Source of the DNA: Mycobacterium sp.
Lineage (GTDB): Bacteria; Actinomycetota; Actinomycetes; Mycobacteriales; Mycobacteriaceae
Assembly: GCA_018401645.1 (NCBI GenBank)
Contig: JAGYKK010000003.1
Coordinates: 62,001 to 126,000, forward strand
DNA length: 64,000 bases
Direction: 5' to 3'
Part shown: positions 45,419 through 54,895 of the stretch, piece after piece
Layout of the letters: the number at the start of each line of letters is the position of its first letter
Numbering within the stretch: the stretch's first letter is position 1
Notes under the pieces: model-generated
Databases searched by the model: none
The model's input: only the letters and a program-made list of their open reading frames with translations
Told to the model about the DNA's origin: nothing
Program-made: the position numbers and the translations under genes

Positions 45419-47785
45419 TCAACCGGTCGAGTGCAGCGAGGCCTCACGGGCGTAGAACTGTTCGCGCGAAAGTTGGTAGATCCGTTCCATGTCGGCGATG
45501 ATCGCGCGCAACTCGCCGAGATAGGCCTGCCGTCTCGCGCTCAAGTCAGGCAGCGGGTCAGTGGATGCGGGCTCCAATAGCTTCTGATCGGCGGCCACCT
45601 GGCGGCCGGTGGCGAATAGCAGCGCCGAGACACTCTCGGTGCTGCTGACCAGACCCTGGGCCGCGTACTGACTACCCACACCCAGTGCCAGCGCGGTCAA
45701 TTCCTTGTCGCTGATGCCGGCCGGAGCGCCGCACAGAACGTCGGCCACGATCGCGTAGGCCTCGAAGAAGGGGCGCAACATGGCGTTGGCCATCAGTGGA
45801 TGCTTAGCCCGCAGCAGGGCGTCGACCATGTCCGGGCCTGCGTCGAGCCGTGCTTCCCAGTCGCCGTTCCACTCGAGTTCCTCGGCGATGTTAGCCCGAA
45901 ACGTCGCCGAATCAGCGAAGTAGAAGTCGAACTTCAGCAACGACCGCAGTCGCATCACCTGCGCCCAGAACGCGTCAACTCGTTCGCCGCGGGCAGCCCG
46001 CGCAGCGTGGACCAGGGCCATCTCGACGATCGAGGTCTCCAGGAACGCGTGAATCAGGGAGTTGCGGTAGAACGCCGCCTCAAGCTCCTGCCCGGAGGCG
46101 ATCTGCCATACCGCCTCGTGCCCGCCGTCGACACGGGTGACCGGGTGGCCCTTGGACAACGCGTCGACTCCGGCGCGGACGCCATCTGTCGAACGCAGCC
46201 GCAACGCGCTGTTGGTCATCGGGGTCTTCTTGCGTTCGAGGTGGTCCAGCGAGTCCTGCAGGGTGTGGTGCAACTGCCGCAGGGTCAGCGCTCGGCCGCG
46301 GGTGGCCAACAATACGGTGGAAACCAGCGCGGTGGCATTCACCGGGGTAGCCCGCAGAATTCGCCAGGCAACCTCGATGGCCATCTTCTGCATGGCCAGG
46401 CGTTTGGCAGCCGGGTCCTGCGCGATCGGGCCATCGGGCTCACCGAGATGTTGGCGCATCGACACCGCGGCCGGGAAGCGGACGTAGATCTTGCCGTAGT
46501 TGCGTTCACCCTGCGCCTTGATGAAGTTGTACAGCCACTGTGCACCCTCGGGGATCTTCTCCCCGCCGCGTGCGTAGGCCGCATACTCGGCGGTCTCGTG
46601 GAGTTGATCGAAGCTGATCGACACCGGTTGCAGCAGGATGTCCTCGCTCCGGCCATCCAAGTAGGCGTCGGCGACATAGGAAAGCAGACCGAGCTTGGGC
46701 GGCAACATCTTTCCAGTCCGCGAGCGAGTGCCCTCGATCGCCCAGCTGAGGTTGAAGCGCTTTTCCACGATGTAGCCGACGAACTGGCGCAGTACATACT
46801 TGTACAGCGGATCGTCAAGTTTCCGACGCAGGAAGATGACACCCGATCGGCGCATGATCGGGCCCATGAAACCGAAGGACAGGTTGATCCCGGCAAATGT
46901 GTGAGCCGGCGGCAGCTTGTTCTCCTGCATCGCTACCGGAACGATCACGCCGTCCAGGTAGGACCGGTGCGACCACAGCAACACCGCCGGGTGGTCTTCG
47001 AGTGCACTGCGCATCGACTCGATCTGGATAGAGTCATAATCGATTCGGGGGTCGAAGCCCCTGCTGAAGATGGCGCGGCCAATGTTTGGAATCAGGTCCA
47101 CCGAGAACCTGCTCCAACCGGTCGCGAGTTCGTCAAGCATCGCCTGAGCCTTCTCGGCGCTGGCCCCGGGTATGCCCTCGATGCCGGCCACGAACCTCGA
47201 GGACGCCATCAACTCGTCGGTCATCAGCCGTGGCGATTTGTATTCCGGCCCGAGTAGCCGCAATTCGATCCGCTCGATCGCCAGGGTCGCACGACGCAAC
47301 ACGAACCGGGCGAAGTCTGCCCGGTCGCCGCCGACGGTGTTCTCCCGCCACTGCTGACGCAGTTCGGACACTTTGGCCGGTTCACCCGCGACGATGCGGG
47401 CGCGAGATGGATCCTTGCGAAGAATGGCCTGCTGAAGTCGTTCCGGTGGTCGGTAGGTCTCGCGACCCGAGACCAGACCCACCAGTTTGACCCGGGTCGG
47501 TAGTCCGCCAGGAACCCAGAAAACCCGTACCGGAACCACACTTCGATCCTCGCCGGCTTCCAGTTCACCGACGAGCCGGTCGACGAGTTGCGGCGGAGGA
47601 TCTTCGTGAGGCAGCCGCAGGACCTCGACCCGGGCCTCGGGATGAGCGCGACGCTGCTCCTGCAACCACTTGCTGAGGAGGTCGGACTCGGCCTTCGACG
47701 ACACCGAGGCCAGCACTAGCGCATCGTCGGCGGTGCTGAAGTCCTGGGGGTAGCTGGAATTTTGGGGGTGCTCAGAAGCGTTCAT
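45419..47785 (-). CDS. plsB2: Glycerol-3-phosphate acyltransferase
   Basis: First acylation of glycerol-3-phosphate in phospholipid and triglyceride synthesis, membrane-bound. 788 residues. Acyltransferase motifs: I in [15 protein letters not shown] (HX4D), II around [23 protein letters not shown] in [24 protein letters not shown] in [13 protein letters not shown] long C-terminal domain follows, as in Rv2482c. The ATG overlaps the plsC stop by 4 bp, so it is coupled to plsC, which performs the next step. Confidence 0.95.
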   Translation of the reverse strand: MNASEHPQNSSYPQDFSTADDALVLASVSSKAESDLLSKWLQEQRRAHPEARVEVLRLPHEDPPPQLVDRLVGELEAGEDRSVVPVRVFWVPGGLPTRVKLVGLVSGRETYRPPERLQQAILRKDPSRARIVAGEPAKVSELRQQWRENTVGGDRADFARFVLRRATLAIERIELRLLGPEYKSPRLMTDELMASSRFVAGIEGIPGASAEKAQAMLDELATGWSRFSVDLIPNIGRAIFSRGFDPRIDYDSIQIESMRSALEDHPAVLLWSHRSYLDGVIVPVAMQENKLPPAHTFAGINLSFGFMGPIMRRSGVIFLRRKLDDPLYKYVLRQFVGYIVEKRFNLSWAIEGTRSRTGKMLPPKLGLLSYVADAYLDGRSEDILLQPVSISFDQLHETAEYAAYARGGEKIPEGAQWLYNFIKAQGERNYGKIYVRFPAAVSMRQHLGEPDGPIAQDPAAKRLAMQKMAIEVAWRILRATPVNATALVSTVLLATRGRALTLRQLHHTLQDSLDHLERKKTPMTNSALRLRSTDGVRAGVDALSKGHPVTRVDGGHEAVWQIASGQELEAAFYRNSLIHAFLETSIVEMALVHAARAARGERVDAFWAQVMRLRSLLKFDFYFADSATFRANIAEELEWNGDWEARLDAGPDMVDALLRAKHPLMANAMLRPFFEAYAIVADVLCGAPAGISDKELTALALGVGSQYAAQGLVSSTESVSALLFATGRQVAADQKLLEPASTDPLPDLSARRQAYLGELRAIIADMERIYQLSREQFYAREASLHSTG

Positions 47786-49482
47786 TTGCGGCCCTTCACT
47801 CGGGTCGGTGCAGGTGTTTCGGCACTGGGTTTCGCAACCGGCACCAATTTCACGGGCGCCATCTTGGCCGGCGCCTTCCTCGCGGGCACCTTCTTCGCCG
47901 GCACCTTCTTCGCCGGCACCTTCTTCGCGGGCGCCTTCTTGGCCGACGCCTTCTTCGCCGGTGCCTTCTTGGCCGGTGCCTTCTTGGCCGGATGATCGGC
48001 GTAGAGATCCGCGGCGGGCACCTTTCCTACCGGCCAGTCCTTGAGGGTGTCGACGTAGAGCTGGCGAACCTCGGCGATACGCTGCGGCAGGTCATCAAGG
48101 GTCCAGTCATCGAGCGAAATTGGCGGATAGACAACAACATCCACCGTTCCCGGATGCAGGGTCGAGGAATCTCGCGCGGATATCACCTCGGCGTTACGGA
48201 TGACAACCGGCACGATCGGCACACCGGCCGACATGGCAAGCCGGAACGGCCCCTTCTTGAACGCGCCGACGGACCGGGTGTCCAGCCGCGTTCCCTCCGG
48301 AGCGATCACTACTGACAGGCCCTTGCGGGCCAACTCCTCGGCCTGCTGCAGCGACTGGACGGCGGCCTTGGGATCCTCGCGGTCGATGAACACCGTGTCC
48401 AGCAGCTTGCCCAGCGTGCCGAAAATCGGGTCGCTCGCGAGTTCCTTCTTGCCCACACCGGTCCAGTTGTCTTTGACCAGGGCCGCGACGATGACCGGAT
48501 CAAAGTTATTGCGGTGATTGAAAATGAAAACCGCCGGTCGCCTCTTCGTCAGGTTCTCCTGGCCAAGCACATTGAGATCCACGCCGTTGGACGCCAACAG
48601 CAATTGCGGGAAAGCCGTCGTGAAGACATTTATTCCACGCCGCTTGCTGCGGGTGAGCAGTCCCCAGCCAATCGCCGAATAGGCCGCCGGCACTGCCGAA
48701 CCGACGCCGAGCAAGGTGCGCACCTGTCCCATCAATCCGCCGCCGCCCCTGCTGCTGAACTCCAGGATCGGCCAGCCTCGCTTGCGTGCCACTTCGGCCA
48801 TCTTGTCGCCGGGGTTTGTTGGACGCGGGTTGCCCACCAGATACATCAATGCGACGTCCTCGTTGCCGTCGGCGTAGAAGTAACTGTCCTGCAGGTCGAT
48901 GTCGTTCGCGGCGGCGAACTTCTGCACTGCGTCGGCCTTGCCCGGTCCCCACAGGATCGGCGGAATTACCCTGCCGGTAAGCACGCCGTCGTTATCGACC
49001 TCGAACCGGTTGGTCAGGATGTCGGGGATGCCCAGATACCGCGCCACCGGTTCTACCTGAATGGTCAGCGCAGACGAGCTGAGTACCACCGTATGCCCGC
49101 GGTCCATGTGGGCCTGCACGAGATCGCGCATCTCCGGGTAGATGCGCTTCTCAATCTTGTCGGCGAAAAGGCGTTCACCGATCTGCTGCAGGTCAGACAG
49201 CGAGCGTCCGCGCAACGCCTCGGTGGCCCGGCCAATCAGTTGCTCGAACTCAAGTCGTCCCAGTTGATGCTCGAGACCCGTGGCAATCAAGCTGATCAGT
49301 TCGCCTACTCCCATATCCCGGCTACGGAACCGTTCCCGGGTGAGGATCACGGCGGTGAACCCCGCGACGAGGGTGCCATCAAGGTCGAAGAATGCTCCGA
49401 TCTTCGGCCCGGGCGGGCTGGCCATCACCTCGGCCACCGAACCCGGGAGTCTCGCGTTCCCCGAAGCCTTGCCGTCGCTCAT
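47782..49482 (-). CDS. plsC: Bifunctional HAD phosphatase / 1-acylglycerol-3-phosphate acyltransferase with Lys/Ala/Pro-rich tail
   Basis: 566 residues. N-terminal HAD hydrolase domain ([52 protein letters not shown]; family known as phosphoserine-phosphatase-like). The C-terminal acyltransferase domain has [14 protein letters not shown] (NHX4D), [33 protein letters not shown] and [11 protein letters not shown]. The last ~60 residues are a PAKKA-type repeat (about ten AKK/ARK units), a strongly basic, histone H1-like tail. Overlaps plsB2 and the WS/DGAT gene by 4 bp each. It probably makes phosphatidic acid; the HAD half could dephosphorylate a lipid or substrate (inference). Confidence 0.93.
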   Translation of the reverse strand: MSDGKASGNARLPGSVAEVMASPPGPKIGAFFDLDGTLVAGFTAVILTRERFRSRDMGVGELISLIATGLEHQLGRLEFEQLIGRATEALRGRSLSDLQQIGERLFADKIEKRIYPEMRDLVQAHMDRGHTVVLSSSALTIQVEPVARYLGIPDILTNRFEVDNDGVLTGRVIPPILWGPGKADAVQKFAAANDIDLQDSYFYADGNEDVALMYLVGNPRPTNPGDKMAEVARKRGWPILEFSSRGGGGLMGQVRTLLGVGSAVPAAYSAIGWGLLTRSKRRGINVFTTAFPQLLLASNGVDLNVLGQENLTKRRPAVFIFNHRNNFDPVIVAALVKDNWTGVGKKELASDPIFGTLGKLLDTVFIDREDPKAAVQSLQQAEELARKGLSVVIAPEGTRLDTRSVGAFKKGPFRLAMSAGVPIVPVVIRNAEVISARDSSTLHPGTVDVVVYPPISLDDWTLDDLPQRIAEVRQLYVDTLKDWPVGKVPAADLYADHPAKKAPAKKAPAKKASAKKAPAKKVPAKKVPAKKVPARKAPAKMAPVKLVPVAKPSAETPAPTRVKGRK

Positions 49483-50963
49483 GAGTAAGCCGCCGATCCG
49501 TTCGTCGCTGTGATTGGTTGGTCCTGATGATCGGGAAAGGAGGCGGGCACCACTCGCGCGCGCGGCCCCGGAGCCAGAGCGAGCACCTCGTCAAATCCTC
49601 GCCGCAGACACCGCGCGAACAGTTCGGGGTGTGCGATCGCAGCACGATCATAGCGGGCGGTGATGGTCGCGTAACCGCCTCGCGAAATCAGCACAACCAT
49701 CAAGGCGACTCCGGGTAACGGCCCGATTCCGTACTGCCGCAACACTTTCGCACCCGCGATATAGGTGTCGCCCGGATAGCTGGGCACGTTACTAGCCTGG
49801 ACGTCCGAGGCGACCAGTGAGCCGCTTACGGCCTCAAGTGCGGCATCCGGCAGCAATGCGAGTAACGGAGCGACGGCGCCGATCATGTCGATCGCTGCCT
49901 CCTCACGGCGCTGGATCATCTGCTTGCGGATCTTCTGGATGCGCACCGCCGGATCCACCACACCGACCGGGGCGGCCAGATTCACCCCGGCGAACCGATT
50001 CCCGCCCGCGGGATCGGCCTCCGCCCGAAGGTTGACCGGGACGGCCATGGGCAGCGAGTTGATCGGGACACCGAGGGCCTCGTGATAAAGCCGCAGCGCC
50101 CCGCACAACCCGGCGAGGTAAGCATCGTTGATGGAGCCCTCCATCGCACGGGCGGCCCGGTGCAGATCGCCGAGTTTCATCTCGATGGCCTCGGTGCGGG
50201 TGGACAGGCTGCGGCGGCGCAACAGCGGGGACGGCTCCGCGGCGCGACGCACCATCCGGCGCCCAGAGCGTGCGTAATCGATCGCACCGAACAGGGCCGA
50301 ACCCGGACTGCGCGCCATGCGGCCCACCAACCCCAGCCCGCCCGACACCGCGTCGAGGATTCCCCCGACGATCGCTCCCGGGAGTTGATTGATGCCGTCG
50401 CGCATCAACTCGTTGGGACTGAGGTCCTGCGGAACCGGCATCGGCGGGGCTGGCTTGTCCGGCGGGCTTGGCTCGAGATCGTAAATCTCGGCGAACATGG
50501 TGGCTGCGCCGACTCCGTCGGTGACGGCGTGACTCAGGTGCAACAGCGTGGCGGCTCCGCCTCCCGCAAGGCCCTCGACCAAGGTGACCGACCATAACGG
50601 CCGGGAGATATCCAACGGTGACTGCAGGATCACCTCGGCGAGATCGAGTACCTCGCGCAGGGTGCCTGGCTCAGGTACCCGGACCCGGCGAACATGAAAG
50701 TCGAGATTGAAATCCGGATCGACAACCCAGCGTGCCGGTCCCGTCGGCAGCGTCGGCATGACGACTTTCTGCCGCAACCGCAACACCTTGCGAGAGGCGT
50801 TGTCGAAGCGTGCCCGCAGCCGATCCCAATCCGGAGTCGAGTCGAGTATTTCCAACGCCATGATCCCCGAACGGGTCCGTGGGTTCGCCTCTCCGCGGTG
50901 CATCAGAAGATCGAAGGCTCCGAGGTCAGATGCAGGACCGGAGGCATCCGCGGATCCAGTCAT
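49479..50963 (-). CDS. Wax ester synthase/diacylglycerol acyltransferase family (Rv2484c-like)
   Basis: Acyl-CoA:diacylglycerol acyltransferase family that forms storage triglyceride or wax. ATG 50963, with GAAGAGG upstream, gives 494 residues. The catalytic HHxxxDG motif appears as SHAVTDG, keeping the second His and the Asp-Gly; the first His is Ser. Other family regions: FDLLMHRGEANPRTRSG, PLDISRPLWSVTLVEGL, GSINDAYLAGLCGALRLYH, PVNLRAEADPAGGNRFAGV, SNVPSYPGDTYIAGA. Operon with plsC and plsB2, so it would use their diacylglycerol-side products. Activity is not proven for most paralogues. Confidence 0.91.
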   Translation of the reverse strand: MTGSADASGPASDLGAFDLLMHRGEANPRTRSGIMALEILDSTPDWDRLRARFDNASRKVLRLRQKVVMPTLPTGPARWVVDPDFNLDFHVRRVRVPEPGTLREVLDLAEVILQSPLDISRPLWSVTLVEGLAGGGAATLLHLSHAVTDGVGAATMFAEIYDLEPSPPDKPAPPMPVPQDLSPNELMRDGINQLPGAIVGGILDAVSGGLGLVGRMARSPGSALFGAIDYARSGRRMVRRAAEPSPLLRRRSLSTRTEAIEMKLGDLHRAARAMEGSINDAYLAGLCGALRLYHEALGVPINSLPMAVPVNLRAEADPAGGNRFAGVNLAAPVGVVDPAVRIQKIRKQMIQRREEAAIDMIGAVAPLLALLPDAALEAVSGSLVASDVQASNVPSYPGDTYIAGAKVLRQYGIGPLPGVALMVVLISRGGYATITARYDRAAIAHPELFARCLRRGFDEVLALAPGPRARVVPASFPDHQDQPITATNGSAAYS

Positions 50964-51025
50964 CGCCGCCTCTTCACCGTTGCGGACCTCCTGTGATTCG
51001 ACAAGCCGCTCTACCTGCGGTTGTC

Positions 51026-52303
51026 TCACCACGGTAGTCCGACCAAGGCGCTGGCGGAGTCGGAATATCCGACCTGTTGCGACTCAGCCCGCTGAGCGGG
51101 CCGCGGGCCGGCGCCGGCCGCGCCGCCGCCGCTGATCGCCTGATCTTCTTCATCGACATGATGACGAACCGCCTCCGCGGCAAGCTGGCAACGCAGTGTG
51201 GCGATGGTGTCGAACGCGTGGTGGGCGTTGGGGATCTCGGCGTAGGACACCGTGCGGGCACCGGCGCCGCGAAGCGCCCCGGCGAAAGCGCGAGCCTGCG
51301 AGTACGGCACCACGTCATCGTTCTCACCATGCAGGATGAAGAACGGCGGGGCCTCGCTGTGGGCCCGGAACACCGGCGAGGCATCCTCGAACAGCTGCCG
51401 ATTCTCGTCAAATCGAGCCTGCATGACCAGGTTTTCCAGCAGCGGCTTCATCAGCGCGGGCATCGACGCCAGGTCGGTCAAGTCGTAGACCCCGTAGTGC
51501 GGTACGGCCGCCTGCACGCTGGTGTCGGCGTCCTCGAAACCCGGTTGCAAACGGTGATCGCCGGACGTCAGTGCCGCCAGCGAACTCAGGTGGCCGCCGG
51601 CAGATCCGCCGGTGATGGCGACAAAATCGGGGTCTCCGCCGTAGTCGGCGATGTTGGCTCGGACCCAAGCGATTGCCCTCTTGACATCAGTGATGTGAGA
51701 CGGCCACGCCGAGCGCGGACTCCTGCTGTAGTTGATCGGGACACAAATCCAGCCGAGTTCGACCATCCGGCTCATCAGCGGGTAGGCCTGCCCTCGTTTG
51801 TCGTTGATCGACCAGCCGCCGCCCGGTACCTGGATCAGCACCGGCGCGCGCGAACCGTCGGGCAGGTCCGGCCTGCGCCAGATATCAAGCTGGTTTCGAC
51901 TGCCCGGACCGTAGACGATGTCAGAAGTCGTCGCCGAATAGCGCCGGCGGTCCCGCAGGGCGGCCACCAGCCCGGCCAAACTCGGGCGACGGGCGGTGTA
52001 GGACTCCAGCGGATGGTGGACGGTTTCCTCGTAGCCGTCGCCGAACGTCTCCCGCAGGGCGTCCTCGAGTACCCCGTCCGCCCGTTGAAGAGCAAGTCCG
52101 CGAGCCATCCGCTCCAGCGGCGAGGGCACGGCAGACAATGCGTGCCCGGTCAGGACATGCGGGCCGAATTCATGAGACAACCACCCCAACACCCAGCCGG
52201 CGGCCATCGGCGAACCGCGCAGGACCAGCGACCCGGTCTGATAACCCCGGACGCAGCGCGTCGTGACATCGTCGATCACGCTGATACCGGTGGTGAGGTC
52301 CAT
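51026..52303 (-). CDS. lipQ: Alpha/beta-hydrolase carboxylesterase (LipQ-like)
   Basis: Hormone-sensitive-lipase-like esterase, 425 residues from ATG 52303 (GAGGGAG upstream); an earlier in-frame ATG is at 52324. Catalytic Ser is in AITGGSAGGHLSSL; the Asp in LHGENDDVVPYSQARAF and the His in NAHHAFDT. The oxyanion loop reads VPGGGW in place of the common HGGGW. Two N-terminal regions before the hydrolase fold are typical of LipQ (Rv2485c). First gene of the lipQ-WS/DGAT-plsC-plsB2 set, 62 bp before the next. Confidence 0.9.
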   Translation of the reverse strand: MDLTTGISVIDDVTTRCVRGYQTGSLVLRGSPMAAGWVLGWLSHEFGPHVLTGHALSAVPSPLERMARGLALQRADGVLEDALRETFGDGYEETVHHPLESYTARRPSLAGLVAALRDRRRYSATTSDIVYGPGSRNQLDIWRRPDLPDGSRAPVLIQVPGGGWSINDKRGQAYPLMSRMVELGWICVPINYSRSPRSAWPSHITDVKRAIAWVRANIADYGGDPDFVAITGGSAGGHLSSLAALTSGDHRLQPGFEDADTSVQAAVPHYGVYDLTDLASMPALMKPLLENLVMQARFDENRQLFEDASPVFRAHSEAPPFFILHGENDDVVPYSQARAFAGALRGAGARTVSYAEIPNAHHAFDTIATLRCQLAAEAVRHHVDEEDQAISGGGAAGAGPRPAQRAESQQVGYSDSASALVGLPW

Positions 52304-52555
52304 GACTGTCGGCTCCCTCGACATCGTCGTCTGGTCATGCCTTCCGATACCGAGGCACCGGGTCGGTGCGCGGTACGGCGCGTTTCACACTAACTATCGG
52401 GACCCTCCGCCCACAGCATTTCCTCCCCGAAAAATCTTCTACAAGAGTTGTTCCCGCAGCTCACAGTAGGAAAAGAAACGGTCGCGACACGGCGCAAAAT
52501 CCCGGGGACGCGCCACCGGCGCCACCGGATAATGCGGATACACTTCGAACGGCGT
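52304..52555. other. Gap between lipQ and tRNA-Arg, no gene seen
   Basis: About 250 bp with no credible coding frame. It should hold the lipQ promoter (minus) and the tRNA-Arg promoter (plus); a weak GGATAATG at 52527-52534 could be a -10 box, with no convincing -35. Confidence 0.5.
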
Positions 52556-52629
52556 GCCTCCGTAGCTCAGTCGGATAGAGCAAGGGCCTTCTAATCCCTA
52601 GGTCGCAGGTTCGATTCCTGCCGGGGGCG
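52556..52629 (+). tRNA. tRNA-Arg (anticodon TCT)
   Basis: Acceptor GCCTCCG/CGGGGGC with one G-T pair, D-arm GCTCAGTCGGATAGAGC, anticodon loop CTTCTAA (anticodon TCT), T-arm GCAGGTTCGATTCCTGC, discriminator G at 52629. No CCA encoded. The last six bases are part of a 15-bp direct repeat that bounds the IS insertion; the tRNA itself is complete. Confidence 0.95.
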
Positions 52630-52638
52630 CTTTTTTTG
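52624..52638. repeat. Direct repeat (target duplication), left copy
   Basis: GGGGCGCTTTTTTTG, identical to 53992-54006. It covers the tRNA-Arg 3' end and the T-run after it. The two copies bracket exactly the 1353-bp IS. Confidence 0.9.
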
Positions 52639-53991
52639 TGTATTACTTCGGTTGATGCTTGCCATTTCGGCTTCGGGTGATGCCTGACGGTGTTTCGGCT
52701 GATTCTTGACAGTTACTTCGGCTGATTCTTGACCTCCTTCTATGAAGTCAGCGTGGCTGAGCAGGGTATCGAAGGCCGTTTTGGCGGTCATTAGTGATGG
52801 GCTGTCGATTTCGCAGGTGGCCGGCGGCAAGGTTGGGTGTCGCGGCAGACGGTGCATGCGTGGCTTGGCCCGGTATGAGGCGGAGGGCTTGGAGGGCTCA
52901 CGGATCCGGTCGCATCGGCCTGAGTTGTCCGCATCAGATGCCGGCACGTGTCGAGGCGGCGGTGTTGGAGTTGCGGCGGTCGCCTGGCCGTATTGGGGTC
53001 CGCGGCGGCTGGTGTTCGAATTGGCCAGAAGCGCAGACAGCGCCGGTGCCCTCGAGTCGGCGGTGTATCGGGCGTTGGTGCGGGCGGCGATGATCGACCC
53101 GGCCGCTCAGGATCGGCGTTCCCGGAAGGTGAAACGCTGGGAACGCAGTGTGGCCATGGAGTTGTGGCAGATGGATGTCGTCGGTGGGTTCCGCTGGCGG
53201 ACGGGACTCGGCGAAGGCGTTGACCGGGGTTGATGACCATTCCCGGTTTGTGTGTGTCGGCGCGGTTGATGGCCGGGGAGCGCACGAACGGTCTGTGACG
53301 GGCTACGGGCGTCGTTGGCCGCCTACGGGGCACCGGTGCAAATCTTGACCGATAACGGCAAGGTGTTTACCGGCCAGTTCAACCATCCCCCCGGTGGAGG
53401 TGCTTTCGATGCGATCTGCCCGGAGAACGGAGATCAGGCATCCTACTGGCCCAGCCGCGCAGCCCCGACCACGACGGGCAAGATTGAGCAGTTTCTGCAG
53501 CCTGCGAGCCGAGTTCTCGCTGATTGCAAAGCCGTTCACCAACCTCAAAGTCGCCCAGCGAGCTCTCGATGAGTGGGTCGATGATTACAACCAGCGCCGG
53601 CCCCGCAGTCGCTGAGCATGGATACCCCCGCAGCCCGGTTCCAGTTCCGCCCCGCACTCGGTAGCGGGGCCAGTGCCGGCGGAAGTGGGTCCCGATCGCA
53701 GCGGTGGGGACTGGGTCAGCCGCCGGGTGTGCGGCAATGGTGTGGTCTCGGTGTCCTGGCAGCAGGTTTCGGTAGGCCGCCACTACGCCGGGGCCCGCTG
53801 TGATGTCCATGTCGACGGGGAACTGCTGCGGTTCTGGATCGGCGACGAACTGGTCAAGACCGCCGCCCGAACCAGTCGCGGCACGGTAAGAAACAGGAAG
53901 GCCGCCCGCACCCGCGGAACGGTCTAAACCACATCCAGAGTGTCAAGGATCAACCGACATAGAAACGTCAAGCATCAACCGACTCTGAACA
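52639..53991 (+). mobile_element. IS481-family insertion sequence, 1353 bp, complete ends
   Basis: Ends are TGT-N6-TCGGTTGATGCTTG at the left and its inverted partner at the right, which fixes the boundaries, and 15-bp direct repeats flank them. Inside the left end four copies of a CGGYTGATNCYTGMC-like motif lie at 52649, 52674, 52696 and 52719 (22-25 bp apart); two inverted copies lie at 53942 and 53967 at the right end. The transposase gene fills the rest but is frameshifted. Direction of the transposase is plus, the same as tRNA-Arg. Confidence 0.9.
52742..53927 (+). pseudogene. IS481-type DDE transposase, frameshifted
   Basis: N-terminal helix-turn-helix start WLSRVSKAVLAVISDGLSIS, then in several frames LARYEAEGLEGS, YWGPRRLVFELAR, ESAVYRALVRAAMIDPAAQD, RRSRKVKRWER, and the integrase core AMELWQMDVVGGF (first Asp), ALTGVDDHSRFVC, ILTDNGKVFTGQFN (second Asp), TTGKIEQFL (Glu region), then AQRALDEWVDDYNQRRP and the C-terminus VSWQQVSVGRHYAGARCDVHVDG to a TAA-bounded end at 53927. 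At least six small indels break it. All three DDE residues survive at DNA level. Inactive as shown, but some breaks could be sequence error given this window. Confidence 0.88.
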
Positions 53992-54006
53992 GGGGCGCTT
54001 TTTTTG
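53992..54006. repeat. Direct repeat (target duplication), right copy
   Basis: GGGGCGCTTTTTTTG, exact match to 52624-52638. Removing one copy plus the IS restores tRNA-Arg followed by a T-run. Confidence 0.9.
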
Positions 54007-54039
54007 CAGGCGCTTTTTGTGGTGTGAGACGCCCAGGCC

Positions 54040-54798
54040 CTAGTTTCCGGTGTTGACACGCAGTCCGAGTGCACTGGTGACTCGGTAGCGCCGATCGGCC
54101 TCGATCCGCCACGCTGATTGGCGGCCGCGGGCGCGAAACTGCCAAGTTTCTAGCCCACTTTCAGCGTCATCATCCAACGTTGGCTCTTGTGTTGACGGCT
54201 CACCGACTAACGCAGTGTCTTCGTCGATACCGATGATGTGGGTCGCAGGAGCCGCCAGGGTCCGCATTGCAAAATTTGGTACCCACCTCGTGTAGCGGTC
54301 GAAGTGCGGCAAGACGCGAACGCCTGGAATGACGTGTAGCCCATCCACTCCACCCGCACGCGGAATCCGCAGTTCGGGCACGTACCCCCCAAGGACCATG
54401 GCTCCCGCGCTGCAACCAGCGAGGGCCGCGCCCTGGCGCCACTCGCGCTCGATCGCTTGCCACACCATCGTGCCGGCCAAGGTCCGCGCCAGGAAACTCG
54501 GGTTGCCGCCGGACAGATAAATCAGGCCGGCGCCTGACACCAGATCCGCCCATTTCCGGTCGTTGGCATCGTCGCGATTGCGCACATCGAGAACTACCTG
54601 CTCGACACCGAGTCGTCGTGCGGCCTGCGCGCCGAGGTTGTGCCAGTTATCCAGCGACCTCTGACCCTCCGGGGCTGCCGCGGTGGCAAGTTGCACGTAG
54701 CGCGCCGGTCGGTCCTGCAGGAGCCACTCTTCAATTTCGTGCATTACCGGTAGGTACTCGCCACTGCCAACCAGCGCGAGTCGTCCGGCACCGGTCAT
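54040..54798 (-). CDS. Peptidase S51/cyanophycinase-like protein
   Basis: 252 residues from ATG 54798. Peptidase family S51 (dipeptidase E/cyanophycinase group, class I glutamine-amidotransferase fold): LALVGSGEYLPVM, YVQLATAAAPEGQRSLDNWHNLG, GLIYLSGGNPSFLARTL, and the nucleophile Ser in ALAGCSAGAMVLGG; the His region is VLPHFDRY. It could hydrolyse isopeptides or small peptides. No partner cyanophycin synthetase is present. Its start codon overlaps an ATG of the opposite strand. Not part of the lipQ-echA14 junction of M. tuberculosis as I recall it, so probably an accessory gene. Confidence 0.85.
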   Translation of the reverse strand: MTGAGRLALVGSGEYLPVMHEIEEWLLQDRPARYVQLATAAAPEGQRSLDNWHNLGAQAARRLGVEQVVLDVRNRDDANDRKWADLVSGAGLIYLSGGNPSFLARTLAGTMVWQAIEREWRQGAALAGCSAGAMVLGGYVPELRIPRAGGVDGLHVIPGVRVLPHFDRYTRWVPNFAMRTLAAPATHIIGIDEDTALVGEPSTQEPTLDDDAESGLETWQFRARGRQSAWRIEADRRYRVTSALGLRVNTGN

Positions 54799-54895
54799 GG
54801 GCGCAGCCTACGGCGGTGTGCGTCGGCAGTGGAAGTTACTGCGCCGCGGGCGTGGCAACGTCGCCGGACCGGCGAAGCCGACCACAATCCAGGCT

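Noticed and set aside
52624..54006. attL/attR of an integrative element at tRNA-Arg
   Set aside because: The 15-bp repeats bracket precisely an IS with its own inverted ends and no integrase gene, so target duplication explains them.
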